Positions 44,069-54,339 of a stretch of DNA of 64,000 bases are shown here, piece after piece. The notes beneath the pieces are model-generated. The model did not search any database and was not told where the DNA came from. It was given only the letters and a program-made list of their open reading frames with translations. Source of the DNA: Mogibacterium neglectum (GTDB lineage: Bacteria > Bacillota > Clostridia > Peptostreptococcales > Anaerovoracaceae); assembly GCF_030644205.1 (NCBI RefSeq), contig NZ_CP128647.1:310001-374000 (forward strand), written 5' to 3'. Position 1 is the first letter of the stretch; every line of letters begins with the position of its first letter. Position numbers and translations under genes: made by a program.

Positions 44069-44899
44069 GTGAGCAAGGCGGATAAACTGTTTGTGAGCAT
44101 GTGTGAAGATATAATTGCTAATGGATTTAGCACTGAAGGGCAGAAAGTAAGACCTCACTGGCCAGACGGAACACCTGCGCATACGATTAAGAATTTTGGC
44201 GTGGTAAATAGATATGATTTACAGGAGGAGTTTCCTGCTCTTACCGTAAGACCTACGGCTATCAAGCTCGCGTTTGACGAGCTACTGTGGATATGGCAGA
44301 AGAAGTCGAACAGGGTTTCTGACCTCGGAAGTCACATCTGGGATGAGTGGGCTGGTGAAGACGGCACCATCGGTAAGGCGTATGGATACCAGCTGGGGGT
44401 TAAGTATAAGTTCAAACAGGGCGAGATGGATCAGGTCGATAATATCCTGTGGCTGCTTGAGCATGACAAATGCTCCAGAAGAATCATGGCTAACATGTAT
44501 AACTTTGCTGATCTAAGCGAGATGAACTTAGAGCCTTGTGCATACAGCATGACTTTCAATGTAAAAGGCGATACGCTCAATGCGATTCTAAATCAGCGTT
44601 CGCAGGACATACTGACAGCAAATAATTGGAATGTTGTGCAGTATGCACTGCTTCTGATGATGTTTGCACAAGTTAGCGGTCTCAAGGCGGGGGAGCTAAT
44701 ACACGTGATTTCAGATGCTCATATCTACGATAGGCACGTGGATATAGTTAAGGAGCTCATCGAGCGTCCACAGTATCCTGCGCCTAAGGTGACACTAAAT
44801 CCTGAGGTAAAGAATTTCTACGACTTCACAGTTGAGGATCTAATCGTCGAGGAATACAAGAAGAACCCGCAGGTGAAAAACATTCCAGTAGCGATTTAA
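44069..44899 (+). CDS. thyA: Thymidylate synthase, divergent ThyA type
   Basis: 276 residues. The nucleophile is in LEPCAYSMTFNV (ThyA normally has PCH...QF), followed by NQRSQDILTANNWNVVQYA (usually QRSxD...GxPFN) and the conserved DAHIYDRH. These changes mark a divergent ThyA branch; I believe related forms occur in other Firmicutes. It methylates dUMP using methylene-THF; the dihydrofolate reductase gene follows. The start is a GTG at 44069 with GAGGAGG 6 bases upstream, one base after mrnC; the ATG at 43988 lies inside mrnC and is rejected. Confidence 0.9.
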   Translation: MSKADKLFVSMCEDIIANGFSTEGQKVRPHWPDGTPAHTIKNFGVVNRYDLQEEFPALTVRPTAIKLAFDELLWIWQKKSNRVSDLGSHIWDEWAGEDGTIGKAYGYQLGVKYKFKQGEMDQVDNILWLLEHDKCSRRIMANMYNFADLSEMNLEPCAYSMTFNVKGDTLNAILNQRSQDILTANNWNVVQYALLLMMFAQVSGLKAGELIHVISDAHIYDRHVDIVKELIERPQYPAPKVTLNPEVKNFYDFTVEDLIVEEYKKNPQVKNIPVAI

Positions 44900-45016
44900 T
44901 TCGAGATTATACAGACGGTGCCGTAGCTATATCGAGGTGCCGTCTTAAATATTATATGAATGTTAATATCAGCATGTGAGTGCATAGCGCACGAATATAA
45001 CAAACTGAGGTGAAGT

Positions 45017-45511
45017 ATGAATCTAATTGTAGCTGTTGATGAGAAATGGGGCATCGGGTGTGACAACGAATTGCTCGCATCGATTCCTGGAGACATGCAG
45101 TATTTCAAGGAAAAGACGACTGACGGGGTCGTAGTGATGGGGCGCAGAACTCTCGAGAGCCTGCCTAAGCAGAGGGGACTCCCGAAGCGCATAAATTACG
45201 TGCTCACATCAAACGAAAACTTCGAGGCTGAAAGATGCATAGCCGTGCACAGCGAGGAGGAGCTATTCAAGGAGCTCGAGCAGTATGACCCAGAGCATGT
45301 ATTTATTATCGGCGGAGAGAGCATATATAGGAAGTTCTACAAAAATTGCGACAAGTGTTTCGTAACTAAGATGCACGCAGATTTATATGCTGACAAATTC
45401 ATGGTTAACCTTGACGAGGATGAAGATTTTAAAGAGACGTGGAAGAGTGAGATGCATAGCGAGAATGGTATAGACTATGAGTTCACTTTGTACGAGAAAG
45501 TAGAGAAGTAA
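45017..45511 (+). CDS. folA: Dihydrofolate reductase
   Basis: 164 residues. Typical N-terminus MNLIVAVDEKWGIGCDNELL, the catalytic acidic residue in GDMQYFKEKT, VVVMGRRTLESLP and the NADPH-binding VFIIGGESIYRKF. It regenerates THF from the dihydrofolate made by ThyA. GAGGTGAAGT precedes the ATG. Its stop overlaps the rlmB start (TAATG). A weak hairpin at 44911-44946 separates it from thyA. Confidence 0.95.
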   Translation: MNLIVAVDEKWGIGCDNELLASIPGDMQYFKEKTTDGVVVMGRRTLESLPKQRGLPKRINYVLTSNENFEAERCIAVHSEEELFKELEQYDPEHVFIIGGESIYRKFYKNCDKCFVTKMHADLYADKFMVNLDEDEDFKETWKSEMHSENGIDYEFTLYEKVEK

Positions 45512-46599
45512 TGGCAAAATCAGATAAAAAGAAAACGGGTGCTCGTGGTAAGAACAGACGTGATGCACACGGAGTGTATCAGAGACGTGCGGAGCGAGGA
45601 AAAGCTGCGTTTAGACCTTATGATCGAGAGTTTACTGAAGAGTTTCGCGGCAATACTGGAGGGAGTACAGGAAGAATTAAACGTACTAGCGGTAACGCTG
45701 GGGGATATGGTAGTTCTCAGCGTAATGGCAACTCAGGGAGTTATAGCAACTCTCAACGCAGCAGAAACTCAAGCAGCCGCCCGCGAGATGCGTATAGCAA
45801 TACATATAGAAATGCCGAAAGGGACAACCGTGGCGGCAGCTTTTCTGAGGAGCAGAGTGCTCCAGCCGCGAATCTGATAGCCGGCCGCAATCCGGTAATC
45901 GAAGCGATCAAGAGCGGCCGCGAGATCGAAAAGATCTACATGGCGGCAGGAGCCGAGGGCTCCGTCGTAAAAATCAGAGCTATGGCTAAGGATGCTGGCA
46001 TAGTGGTGGATACAGTTCCTAGAATAGTGCTTGATAGAATGGCTCCAGGGGAGAAGCATCAGGGAGTGGCAGCGGAGATATCTGCATACTCATATTCAAC
46101 AGTTGAAGAGATTATGGAACGAGCAGTAGACAGTGATGAACCGCCCTTTATTATGGTGCTCGATGAGATTTCTGATCCACACAACCTTGGTGCGATCATA
46201 AGGACGGCAGAGTGTGCTAATGCTCATGGAGTTATAATCCCTAAGCGCAATGCTTGTGGACTTACAAGTACCGTGGCTAAGACTTCAGCAGGAGCACTAG
46301 AACGCATGCCGGTTGCGAGAGTGACCAATATATCTCGGACCATCGAAGAGCTGCAAGCACAGGGTGTGTGGGTAGCAGCAGTGGATATGGATGGAAAATC
46401 ATATTATGAGACAGAAGGCGTGATGAAAGGTGCGATAGCTCTAGTGATCGGAAATGAAGGAAAAGGTATCAGCAGGCTTGTTAAGGAGAAGTGCGACCTT
46501 TCAATTTCGATTCCTATGAAGGGCAGTATCAATTCTCTTAATGCATCTAATGCAGCAGCCATAATGATGTATGCGGTTAGACGCAGCAGGGACTGTTAG
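45511..46599 (+). CDS. rlmB: TrmH-family 23S rRNA 2'-O-methyltransferase (RlmB-like) with long disordered N-terminus
   Basis: 362 residues. The C-terminal about 245 residues are a SpoU/TrmH enzyme: substrate-binding domain from LIAGRNPVIEAIKSGREIEK, then the knot motifs LDEISDPHNLGAIIRTAE, LVIGNEGKGISRLV and SINSLNASNAAAIMMYA. The expected role is 2'-O-methylation of G2251 in 23S rRNA. The first about 115 residues are basic, Gly/Ser/Asn/Arg-rich and repetitive (SSQRNGNSG, SNSQRSRNSSS), predicted disordered and possibly RNA-binding. The start overlaps the folA stop. Confidence 0.93.
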   Translation: MAKSDKKKTGARGKNRRDAHGVYQRRAERGKAAFRPYDREFTEEFRGNTGGSTGRIKRTSGNAGGYGSSQRNGNSGSYSNSQRSRNSSSRPRDAYSNTYRNAERDNRGGSFSEEQSAPAANLIAGRNPVIEAIKSGREIEKIYMAAGAEGSVVKIRAMAKDAGIVVDTVPRIVLDRMAPGEKHQGVAAEISAYSYSTVEEIMERAVDSDEPPFIMVLDEISDPHNLGAIIRTAECANAHGVIIPKRNACGLTSTVAKTSAGALERMPVARVTNISRTIEELQAQGVWVAAVDMDGKSYYETEGVMKGAIALVIGNEGKGISRLVKEKCDLSISIPMKGSINSLNASNAAAIMMYAVRRSRDC

Positions 46600-46646
46600 C
46601 CTAATATATTAAGTACTTGTACAGCATTAAATATCAAGGAAAACGC

Positions 46647-46675
46647 TTGACATTGACATCTGCACAGCGTATTAT
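46647..46675 (+). promoter_or_regulatory. Promoter of the rpmG-secE-nusG-rplKA operon
   Basis: TTGACA (46647-46652), a 17-base spacer and TATTAT (46670-46675). A second TTGACA overlaps the spacer. Confidence 0.7.
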
Positions 46676-46783
46676 TATAAGGCTACTTTATGAATTCACG
46701 ACAGAGCTTGCGAGGCGGGCTCTGACTTTTGAGTTGAGAGAAGCAATTAGCTTACATATATATTTGCAAAGGAGGTCATCACC

Positions 46784-46933
46784 TTGAGAAACAAGATTAC
46801 ACTAGCTTGCACAGAGTGTAAGCAGAGAAACTACAACACAACTAAGAACAAGAAGAACAATCCTGATAGAATTGAGCTTAGGAAGTTCTGTAAGTTCTGC
46901 GGTAAGGAAACTCTCCACAAGGAGACTAAGTAG
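46784..46933 (+). CDS. rpmG: 50S ribosomal protein L33
   Basis: 49 residues, reading [20 protein letters not shown] and ending [12 protein letters not shown], with two CxxC zinc pairs. It is the zinc-binding (C+) type of L33. The start is a TTG with AAAGGAGG 8 bases upstream. First gene of the operon, 13 bases before secE. Confidence 0.95.
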   Translation: MRNKITLACTECKQRNYNTTKNKKNNPDRIELRKFCKFCGKETLHKETK

Positions 46934-46946
46934 TCGAGGGAACATC

Positions 46947-47231
46947 ATGGCAAACAACAATGAAACCATATCCAGAGATGGCAAGGATACTAAAATAGAG
47001 AATAAGACCAGTAAACCGGAACAGCGCAAAGAGCGTAAGGGCATCATTGGATATTTCACTGGTGTTAAACAGGAGATGGCCAAAGTAGTATGGCCGACGA
47101 GAGCGGAACTGACCAAGGACACAGTAGTAGTTTTTGGCGTGTGCATCTTCTTCTCCCTGCTGTTCTGGGGGATGGATACAGGCTTCTTAGCAGTGCTCAA
47201 GAAGCTTCTCGGAATTACGCTATCGAAATAG
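46947..47231 (+). CDS. secE: Preprotein translocase subunit SecE
   Basis: 94 residues. A charged N-terminus, the conserved amphipathic segment FTGVKQEMAKVVWPTRAELT and a single membrane helix near the C-terminus. It clamps the SecY channel. The ATG at 46947 follows GAGGG; the longer frame from 46872 runs through rpmG and is rejected. Confidence 0.96.
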   Translation: MANNNETISRDGKDTKIENKTSKPEQRKERKGIIGYFTGVKQEMAKVVWPTRAELTKDTVVVFGVCIFFSLLFWGMDTGFLAVLKKLLGITLSK

Positions 47232-47248
47232 GCTAGAAGGAGACATAC

Positions 47249-47842
47249 ATGACAGAGAAGACCGAAAACTTGAATACGGGCGGCACAACGCTGTCACCAC
47301 TTGAGGGCGAAGGTCTACGTGGCGATGGTACCGCTAAGTGGTACGTAATCCATACGTATTCTGGTTATGAGAACAAGGTTAAGACTAACATCGAGAAGAT
47401 GGTAGAATATAGAGGAATGCAGGATCTCATCCTTGAGGTTACCATTCCTACTGAGGATAGAGTCGAGATTAAGAATGGCCAGAGAAAGGTCAAGACTAGA
47501 AAGCTTTATCCTGGTTACGTAGTCATCAAGATGATTGTCAACAACGAGACTTGGTATCTGGTGCGTAACACAGAGGGCGTTACTGGATTCGTAGGTCACG
47601 GCTCTGATCCTATTCCACTAACTAAGGAAGAAGTGGTTAGGATGGGCGTTGAGAAAATGCGCATCGACCTGGATGTTGAAACTGGCGACACAATCCGCAT
47701 TATCGGTGGACCTTTCGAGGGTCAGATGGGTATCGTTGAAGATATCAGTCCTGATAAGCAGATTGTTAAGGCTAAAGTATCGATGTTCGGTAGAGATACA
47801 CCTGTAGAACTCGAATTCTCGCAGGTGGGAAAACTTAACTAA
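47249..47842 (+). CDS. nusG: Transcription termination/antitermination factor NusG
   Basis: 197 residues. An NGN domain (KWYVIHTYSGYENKVKTNIE, then RKLYPGYVVIKM) and a C-terminal KOW domain (GGPFEGQMGIVEDI). It has a Thr/Gly-rich N-terminal extension of about 28 residues. It binds RNA polymerase and influences pausing and termination. AAGGAG precedes the ATG. Confidence 0.97.
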   Translation: MTEKTENLNTGGTTLSPLEGEGLRGDGTAKWYVIHTYSGYENKVKTNIEKMVEYRGMQDLILEVTIPTEDRVEIKNGQRKVKTRKLYPGYVVIKMIVNNETWYLVRNTEGVTGFVGHGSDPIPLTKEEVVRMGVEKMRIDLDVETGDTIRIIGGPFEGQMGIVEDISPDKQIVKAKVSMFGRDTPVELEFSQVGKLN

Positions 47843-47876
47843 CTGGGAGCTATAGTCTCAGAGAAAGGAGAATAAG

Positions 47877-48302
47877 ATGGCAAAGAAGATCGACGGCTAT
47901 ATTAAGCTTCAGATCCCTGCAGGAGGCGCAACACCTGCTCCACCAGTTGGACCTGCCCTAGGTCAGAAGAGTGTTAACATCATGGACTTCTGTAAGCAGT
48001 TCAATGCTAAGACTCAGGATCAGCAGGGAATGATCATTCCAGTTGTAATTACAGTTTACACAGATAGATCATTCACATTCGTATGCAAGACTCCACCAGC
48101 AGCAGTACTTATCAAGAAGGCAGCAGGCATTGATAAGGCATCGGGCGAACCTAACAAAACAAAGGTTGCGTCGATTACATACGCTCAGGCAGAGGAAATT
48201 GCGAAGACTAAGATGCAGGATCTCAATGCGGCTACACTTGAAGCAGCTACTGATATGATCAAGGGTACTGCTCGCAGCATGGGAGTTACTGTAACAGAGT
48301 AA
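47877..48302 (+). CDS. rplK: 50S ribosomal protein L11
   Basis: 141 residues. Conserved [20 protein letters not shown] and the C-terminal rRNA-binding domain ending [10 protein letters not shown]. It forms the GTPase-associated centre with rRNA and L10. AAAGGAG precedes the ATG; it is in one operon with rplA. Confidence 0.98.
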   Translation: MAKKIDGYIKLQIPAGGATPAPPVGPALGQKSVNIMDFCKQFNAKTQDQQGMIIPVVITVYTDRSFTFVCKTPPAAVLIKKAAGIDKASGEPNKTKVASITYAQAEEIAKTKMQDLNAATLEAATDMIKGTARSMGVTVTE

Positions 48303-48352
48303 TCAGTGGGAGACGTTTTTAGGAAACGTCGATAGAACCACAAGGAGGAATT

Positions 48353-49048
48353 ATGGCTAAGAAAAGCAAAAGATACAGCGCAATCATGGAGTCGTTCGAC
48401 AAGACACAGACTTATGATGTTGCAGAAGCTGTAAAGAACGTAAAGAGCTTTGCTAATGCGAAGTTCGATGAGACTGTTGAGATGCACATTCGTCTAGGTG
48501 TAGACGGAAGACACGCAGACCAGCAGGTTAGAGGCGCAACTGTACTTCCACACGGAACAGGTAAGAGCAAGAAGGTTCTTGTTTTTGCTAAGGGTGCTAA
48601 AGCTGAAGAAGCTCAGGCAGCTGGTGCAGATTACGTAGGCGCAGAGGATCTCGCAGAAAAGATCCAGAAGGAGAACTGGTTCGACTTTGACTCAGTAGTT
48701 GCTACACCAGACATGATGGGCGTTGTAGGACGTCTAGGTAAGGTTCTCGGTCCTAAGGGACTCATGCCAAACCCTAAGTCAGGAACTGTAACAATGGACG
48801 TACAGAAGGCACTTGAGGAGATCAAAGCAGGTAAGGTAGAGTACCGTCTTGACAAGGCTAACATTATCCATGTAATTATCGGTAAGTGCTCATTTACTGA
48901 GGAGCAGCTAGTTGAAAATGCTAACACTCTAATCCAGGTTGTTGCTAAGGCTAAGCCAGCGGCTGCTAAGGGTCAGTACTTCAAGAGTGTTACTGTTACA
49001 TCGACAATGGGACCTGGAGTTAAGATCAGCACAGCATCCCTAAGCTAA
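48353..49048 (+). CDS. rplA: 50S ribosomal protein L1
   Basis: 231 residues, standard length. Conserved [16 protein letters not shown] and the late [18 protein letters not shown]. It builds the L1 stalk. AAGGAGG precedes the ATG. The L10 leader follows. Confidence 0.98.
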   Translation: MAKKSKRYSAIMESFDKTQTYDVAEAVKNVKSFANAKFDETVEMHIRLGVDGRHADQQVRGATVLPHGTGKSKKVLVFAKGAKAEEAQAAGADYVGAEDLAEKIQKENWFDFDSVVATPDMMGVVGRLGKVLGPKGLMPNPKSGTVTMDVQKALEEIKAGKVEYRLDKANIIHVIIGKCSFTEEQLVENANTLIQVVAKAKPAAAKGQYFKSVTVTSTMGPGVKISTASLS

Positions 49049-49065
49049 TAGTCGGCCGGTGTTAA

Positions 49066-49196
49066 TAATCGAATATCAACCGTAGACAGTGGGAGCGAAA
49101 GCTTAATATCCCACCGAGGTACAAACATAAATTTGTTCCCCGCTGTCTCGCAGCGGGGTTATTTGTACCGTACTTGGTATTAGCACATAAGACCGA
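49066..49196 (+). promoter_or_regulatory. L10 leader (autoregulation of rplJ-rplL)
   Basis: Contains the conserved L10-leader core ACCGTAGACAGTGGGAGC, AAAGCTTAATATCCCACCGAGG in two parts (49080-49118). It is followed by GGTACAAA / TTTGTACC (49118-49125, 49162-49169) enclosing a GC hairpin, CCCCGCTG / CAGCGGGG (49138-49145, 49151-49158). L10-L12 complex binding to this RNA represses its own operon; the GC hairpin may act as attenuator. Confidence 0.9.
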
Positions 49197-49247
49197 AAAG
49201 GTTAAACCACAATTATGGACACAGTAGTGTTCAAGAAAGGAGACCAA

Positions 49248-49766
49248 ATGTCTGTAGAAGCAAAGAACGCAAAGCAGCTAATTATCGATGAGATTAAGGC
49301 AAAATTTGACAAATCCATTTCGATTGTAGTTGTAGACTATCTTGGAATTACAGTAGCTCAGGCTGACGAACTAAGAAAGACTCTTAGAGAGAATGGCGTG
49401 AACCTAACTGTATATAAGAACACACTTGTAAAGCGTGCTATCGCTGGAACTGAGTATGAAGGACTTGGTGAAACCCTAAAGGGATCTAGCGCATTCGCAT
49501 TCTGCGAAGAGGATGCAACATCTTCAGCTAGACTTCTCAAGAAGGCTATGAAACAGTACAACAAGATGTCATTCAAGGGTGGATACGTTGATGGCTCAGT
49601 TTATGACGCTAAGCAGGTTGAAGCACTTGCAGATATCCCATCAAGAGAAGAGCTCATCGCTCGCTTCATGGGAAGCATCCAGTCGCCAGTATCGCAGCTT
49701 GTTAGAACATTCAAGGCGATCGCTGATGAGGGTGCAGTTCCAGCAGGAGAGACTGCTGAGGCATAA
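49248..49766 (+). CDS. rplJ: 50S ribosomal protein L10
   Basis: 172 residues. KQLIIDEIKAKFDKSISIVV, VDYLGITVAQADELRKTLRE and NTLVKRAI are typical. It anchors the L7/L12 stalk. The ATG at 49248 has AAAGGAG 6 bases upstream; the ATG at 49215 lacks one. It is downstream of the L10 leader. Confidence 0.97.
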   Translation: MSVEAKNAKQLIIDEIKAKFDKSISIVVVDYLGITVAQADELRKTLRENGVNLTVYKNTLVKRAIAGTEYEGLGETLKGSSAFAFCEEDATSSARLLKKAMKQYNKMSFKGGYVDGSVYDAKQVEALADIPSREELIARFMGSIQSPVSQLVRTFKAIADEGAVPAGETAEA

Positions 49767-49862
49767 GCTATTAGTAGCTAACAATTTTTAAGAAATTTTA
49801 CCGATTAATCGGTGTATCGAGAAGCTGACATTTCAGCAAATTTAGACAAAAGGAGAAATAAA

Positions 49863-50228
49863 ATGGATAAGAATCAGATCATTGAAGCCCTAAAGGGTAT
49901 GACCATTCTTGAGATTAACGAGCTCGTTCAGGCTTGCGAAGAGGAATTCGGAGTATCTGCAACTGCAGCTGTAGTTGCAGCACCTGCTGCAGGTGGCGGA
50001 GAGGCTGCTGAGGAGCAGACAGAGTTCACGGTAGTTCTTGCTAGCGCTGGGGACCAGAAGATTAAGGTTATCAAGGCAGTTAGAGAAGCTACAGGTCTTG
50101 GACTTAAGGAAGCTAAGGAGCTTGTTGATGGAGCACCTGCTAACGTTAAGGAGAACATCGAAGCTGGCGAAGCTAACGCACTTAAGGAAGCTCTCGAGGC
50201 AGTTGGAGCTACAGTAGAGCTTAAGTAA
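49863..50228 (+). CDS. rplL: 50S ribosomal protein L7/L12
   Basis: 121 residues. N-terminal dimerisation helix pair ([19 protein letters not shown]), an Ala/Gly-rich hinge and a C-terminal factor-binding domain ([20 protein letters not shown]). The ATG at 49863 follows AAAAGGAG; the earlier in-frame start at 49812 is unsupported. Confidence 0.98.
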   Translation: MDKNQIIEALKGMTILEINELVQACEEEFGVSATAAVVAAPAAGGGEAAEEQTEFTVVLASAGDQKIKVIKAVREATGLGLKEAKELVDGAPANVKENIEAGEANALKEALEAVGATVELK

Positions 50229-50250
50229 TTAAATAGCACAACAATTTTGG

Positions 50251-50283
50251 ATTGGGCTCCTGATTTCGGGAGCCCAATTCTTG
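50251..50283 (+). terminator. Terminator after rplL
   Basis: ATTGGGCTCC (50251-50260) pairs with GGAGCCCAAT (50269-50278); only a short T-rich tail, so it may be leaky towards rpoB. Confidence 0.7.
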
Positions 50284-50439
50284 CTATTTATAAGAGACTC
50301 ATTTCCGCTATAAAGTCCTACTTCTCAATATCGAGTAGTGATTAAATGATGACGGGCAAGATTATGTGTTTTTTGTGGTTTTTCGGACTCTAGTATACGA
50401 AAAGTTGCAAAAAATACATAATATGCTCATTTCTGGACT

Positions 50440-50468
50440 TGAAATATTTACAACCTTACTCTATAATA
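50440..50468 (+). promoter_or_regulatory. rpoBC promoter
   Basis: TTGAAA (50440-50445), a 17-base spacer and TATAAT (50463-50468), about 50 bases before rpoB. Confidence 0.75.
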
Positions 50469-50516
50469 ATAAGTTGCTATGGAGACGTTTTTTCTTAAAT
50501 AACAAGGAGTGATAAC

Positions 50517-53500
50517 ATGCCAAAACCTGTAAAAGTTGGAAGGAAAGAACGTATGACTTTTGCGAAAATCAATGAAGTTTGCGAGATGCCAAACCTCATT
50601 GATATCCAAACTGAGTCATACAAGTGGTTTGTCGAAGAGGGGCTAGCCGAGGTTCTGGAAGATGTATCTCCAATTAGGGATACTACCAATACTTTGAGCC
50701 TAGAGTTCGCTGACTACTCCTTCTCAGATACACCTAAATACGATCAGGAGGAATGCAAGGAGCGTGACGCCACTTACGCTACATCTCTGACGGTCAAGGT
50801 AAGATTGATAAACAGGGAGACTCTTGAGATCAAGGAACAAGATGTTTTCATGGGAGATTTCCCACTGATGACAGAAAAAGGCACATTCATATACAACGGT
50901 GCGGAGAGAGCTATCGTAACACAGCTAGTAAGATCTCCAGGACCGTATTTTGAGTTTAATACGGATAAGTCGAATAACAAGCTTTATTCTTCGACTATTA
51001 TTCCTAATAGAGGAGCATGGCTTGAGTATGAGACTGACTCAGCTGGCGTTCTATACGTAAGAGTTGATAGAACTAGAAAGCTTCCTCTTACATCGTTCCT
51101 GAGAGCGATGGGGCTCGGATCAAATGAAGATATTATCGATACATTCGGTGAAAGTCCTGCTCTTTTAAGAACTTTTGAGAAGGATAGCACAAAGAATGCA
51201 GATGATGGCGTTAAGGAAATATACAAGAGACTAAGACCTGGAGATCCTCCAACAGTTGAGAATGCTAGGTCTATGGTTAACTCGCTTTTGTTTGATGCAC
51301 GTAGATACGACCTAGCTAAGGTTGGTAGATACAAGTATAACAAGAAACTCGGCATCCATAACAGACTAGTTGAAACAATTGCTGCTGAGCAGATTGTTGA
51401 TCCTGCAACCGGTGAGGTGCTCGTTGAAAAGGGTGAGCTTATCTCCCGCAAGAGAGCTATGGAAATCGAAGATGCGGGTGTTGCTTATGCATACGTAAAT
51501 AGCAAGACTGAGGATGATGGAGTAGTTAAGGTTATAGGTAATAATTTTGTTGACCCAACTAAGTACATTGATCTTGACCTTACTCCATATAAGCTGTCAG
51601 AAAAGGTTTACTACCCTGTTATGATGGAGATTATCGAAGAAGCAAATGGAGATGAGGATGCGCTCAAGGCTGCTATTGCTAATCGCAAGAATGAGCTTTC
51701 TCCAAAGCATATCATTCACGATGATATCATCGCATCTGTGAGCTATTTCCTCAATCTATCTTATGGAATCGGTGAGACAGATGATATCGACCACCTCGGT
51801 AATCGTAGACTGAGATCAGTAGGAGAGCTTCTGCAGAACCAATTCCGCATAGGATTTGCAAGAATGGAGAGATCTGTTAGGGAGAGAATGACCACTGAGA
51901 ACGCAACTCCTCAGCAGCTTATCAACATCAGACCTGTAACTGCAGCAGTTAAAGAATTCTTTGGAAGCTCTCAGCTGTCACAGTTTATGGACCAGAACAA
52001 TCCTCTTGCAGAGCTGACTCACAAGAGAAGACTTTCCGCACTTGGGCCTGGTGGTCTTTCCAGAGAAAGAGCCGGATTCGAGGTGAGAGATGTTCACTAC
52101 ACACATTATGGCAGAATGTGCCCGGTCGAGACACCTGAAGGTCCTAACATCGGACTTATCGGATCGCTCACTACTTATGGCATTATCAACGAGTATGGAT
52201 TTATCGAAACTCCATATCGTAAGGTTGATAAGGAAACTGGTGTTGTAACTGAGCAGGTTGATTATTTATCTGCGGATGACGAGGAGTTGATGATCGTAGC
52301 TCAGGCTAACGAGCCACTCGATGCAGAAGGTCACTTTGTTAACAATAAGGTTGCAGTACGAGGTGTTAAGGGTGAGATTACACTTGCTAAGAAAGAAAGC
52401 GTCGACTACATGGACGTTTCTCCTAAGCAGGTAGTTTCTGTTGCTACTGCTATGATTCCGTTCCTTGAGAACGACGACGCTAACCGTGCGCTGATGGGAT
52501 CAAACATGCAGAGACAGGCTGTGCCACTACTCGTTACAGAGGCTCCGTATGTTGGAACTGGAATCGAGTACAAGGCAGCTTGCGATTCTGGAGCAGTGCT
52601 CCTTGCAAAAGCAGCAGGAACTATCGAGTTTGTTGACGCGCAGTTCGTAAAGGTGCGCAGAGACGACAATGATGAACTCGACGAGTATAAACTTCTCAAA
52701 TTCAAGAGATCCAACCAGGGGACTTGCATAAACCAGCGACCTATCGTTGCATGCGGCGAACATGTTGATGCAGGAGAGGTTCTGGCAGACGGACCATCGA
52801 CTAACCTCGGTGAGATTTCGCTAGGTAAGAACCTGTTGATCGGATTCATGACATGGGAAGGCTACAACTACGAGGATGCTATTATCCTCAATGAGAGGCT
52901 CCTCATGGACGATGTTCTAACATCGCTACACATAGTTAAGTACGAGTGTGAAGCTCGTGATACAAAGCTTGGACCAGAAGAGATTACAAGAGATATTCCT
53001 AATCTCAGCGAAGAGGCTCTCAAGGAACTCGATGAGAACGGAATCATCAGAATCGGTGCAGAAGTTAAGTCTTCTGACATCCTTGTAGGAAAACTTACGC
53101 CTAAGAGCGAGACAGATTTAACCGCAGAAGTTAGAATGCTCCGTGCAATCTTCGGTGAGAAGTCCAAGGAAGTAAGGGATACGTCTCTAAAGGTTCCTCA
53201 CGGCGAGACAGGTATTGTCATCGACGTAAGAGAATTTACAAGAGAGAACAGCTCTGAACTCCCGCCAGGAGTAAATAAGATTGTAAGAGTTTACATAGTT
53301 ACAAAGAGAAAGATCAACGTCGGAGATAAGATGGCTGGTCGTCACGGTAACAAGGGTGTAATCTCCAGAATTCTTCCAGAAGAGGATATGCCGTTCAAGG
53401 AAGATGGTGAGACGCTACAGGTAATGCTTAACCCACTGGGTGTACCTTCCCGAATGAACGTAGGACAGGTGCTCGAGGTTCATTTAGGACTAGCAGCTAA

Positions 53501-54326
53501 GACAAAGGGCTGGTATATTTCAACACCAGTATTTGACGGAGCTAGTGAGATTGACGTAATCAACATGCTTGATGATTGCGGATATCCTAAGACTGGTAAG
53601 CTTAGACTTAGAGACGGTAGATCTGGAGAGTACTTTGATAGTCCAGTAACTGTAGGGTACATGTATATGCTCAAGCTGCACCATCTTGTAGATGATAAGA
53701 TTCACGCTAGAAGTACAGGCCCATACTCGCTAGTAACTCAGCAGCCACTTGGTGGTAAAGCTCAGTTCGGTGGTCAGAGATTCGGAGAAATGGAGGTATG
53801 GGCACTCGAGGCCTATGGAGCTGCATATACACTTCAGGAAATACTAACAGTTAAGTCTGATGATATCATCGGACGTGTTAAGACTTATGAGGCCATCGTA
53901 AAGGGAAATAACATTCCAAAGCCTGGTATCCCAGAGTCTTTCAAGGTGCTCATCAAGGAGCTACAGGCACTATCGCTTGATGTTAGAGTAATGTCTGGCG
54001 ACAACAAGGAAATCAAGCTTAAGGATACGTCCGAATTCGACGAACCTGCTTCGGTAGATCGTATGCTCAAGGAAGCTGATAGACGTACAGAGGCTATGCA
54101 CGAGCGTGAGAATGAAGAGAAACTTCGCGGAAAGCAGACCGACGATGAGGAGTTCGTTGAAACGGCAGACTTCGATGAAGAGCCAGATATAGATATTCTG
54201 AATACACTTTCGGCAGCACTTGGTGACGATGAAGATACACCAGCTATCATAGATGACGATGAGGAGCCAGAAATGGTAAGCCTTGACGAGATAATTGGCA
54301 CAAGCGACGAAGCTATTGATGAATAA
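50517..54326 (+). CDS. rpoB: RNA polymerase beta subunit
   Basis: 1269 residues. The rifampicin region [31 protein letters not shown] carries the sensitive-type residues (Asp, His and Ser at the usual resistance positions). The C-terminal [20 protein letters not shown] is conserved. It ends in an unusually acidic tail of about 70 residues (rich in Asp/Glu, for example [13 protein letters not shown]). AAGGAG precedes the ATG. rpoC starts 13 bases later. Confidence 0.98.
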   Translation: MPKPVKVGRKERMTFAKINEVCEMPNLIDIQTESYKWFVEEGLAEVLEDVSPIRDTTNTLSLEFADYSFSDTPKYDQEECKERDATYATSLTVKVRLINRETLEIKEQDVFMGDFPLMTEKGTFIYNGAERAIVTQLVRSPGPYFEFNTDKSNNKLYSSTIIPNRGAWLEYETDSAGVLYVRVDRTRKLPLTSFLRAMGLGSNEDIIDTFGESPALLRTFEKDSTKNADDGVKEIYKRLRPGDPPTVENARSMVNSLLFDARRYDLAKVGRYKYNKKLGIHNRLVETIAAEQIVDPATGEVLVEKGELISRKRAMEIEDAGVAYAYVNSKTEDDGVVKVIGNNFVDPTKYIDLDLTPYKLSEKVYYPVMMEIIEEANGDEDALKAAIANRKNELSPKHIIHDDIIASVSYFLNLSYGIGETDDIDHLGNRRLRSVGELLQNQFRIGFARMERSVRERMTTENATPQQLINIRPVTAAVKEFFGSSQLSQFMDQNNPLAELTHKRRLSALGPGGLSRERAGFEVRDVHYTHYGRMCPVETPEGPNIGLIGSLTTYGIINEYGFIETPYRKVDKETGVVTEQVDYLSADDEELMIVAQANEPLDAEGHFVNNKVAVRGVKGEITLAKKESVDYMDVSPKQVVSVATAMIPFLENDDANRALMGSNMQRQAVPLLVTEAPYVGTGIEYKAACDSGAVLLAKAAGTIEFVDAQFVKVRRDDNDELDEYKLLKFKRSNQGTCINQRPIVACGEHVDAGEVLADGPSTNLGEISLGKNLLIGFMTWEGYNYEDAIILNERLLMDDVLTSLHIVKYECEARDTKLGPEEITRDIPNLSEEALKELDENGIIRIGAEVKSSDILVGKLTPKSETDLTAEVRMLRAIFGEKSKEVRDTSLKVPHGETGIVIDVREFTRENSSELPPGVNKIVRVYIVTKRKINVGDKMAGRHGNKGVISRILPEEDMPFKEDGETLQVMLNPLGVPSRMNVGQVLEVHLGLAAKTKGWYISTPVFDGASEIDVINMLDDCGYPKTGKLRLRDGRSGEYFDSPVTVGYMYMLKLHHLVDDKIHARSTGPYSLVTQQPLGGKAQFGGQRFGEMEVWALEAYGAAYTLQEILTVKSDDIIGRVKTYEAIVKGNNIPKPGIPESFKVLIKELQALSLDVRVMSGDNKEIKLKDTSEFDEPASVDRMLKEADRRTEAMHERENEEKLRGKQTDDEEFVETADFDEEPDIDILNTLSAALGDDEDTPAIIDDDEEPEMVSLDEIIGTSDEAIDE

Positions 54327-54339
54327 TTAAGGGGGAAAC

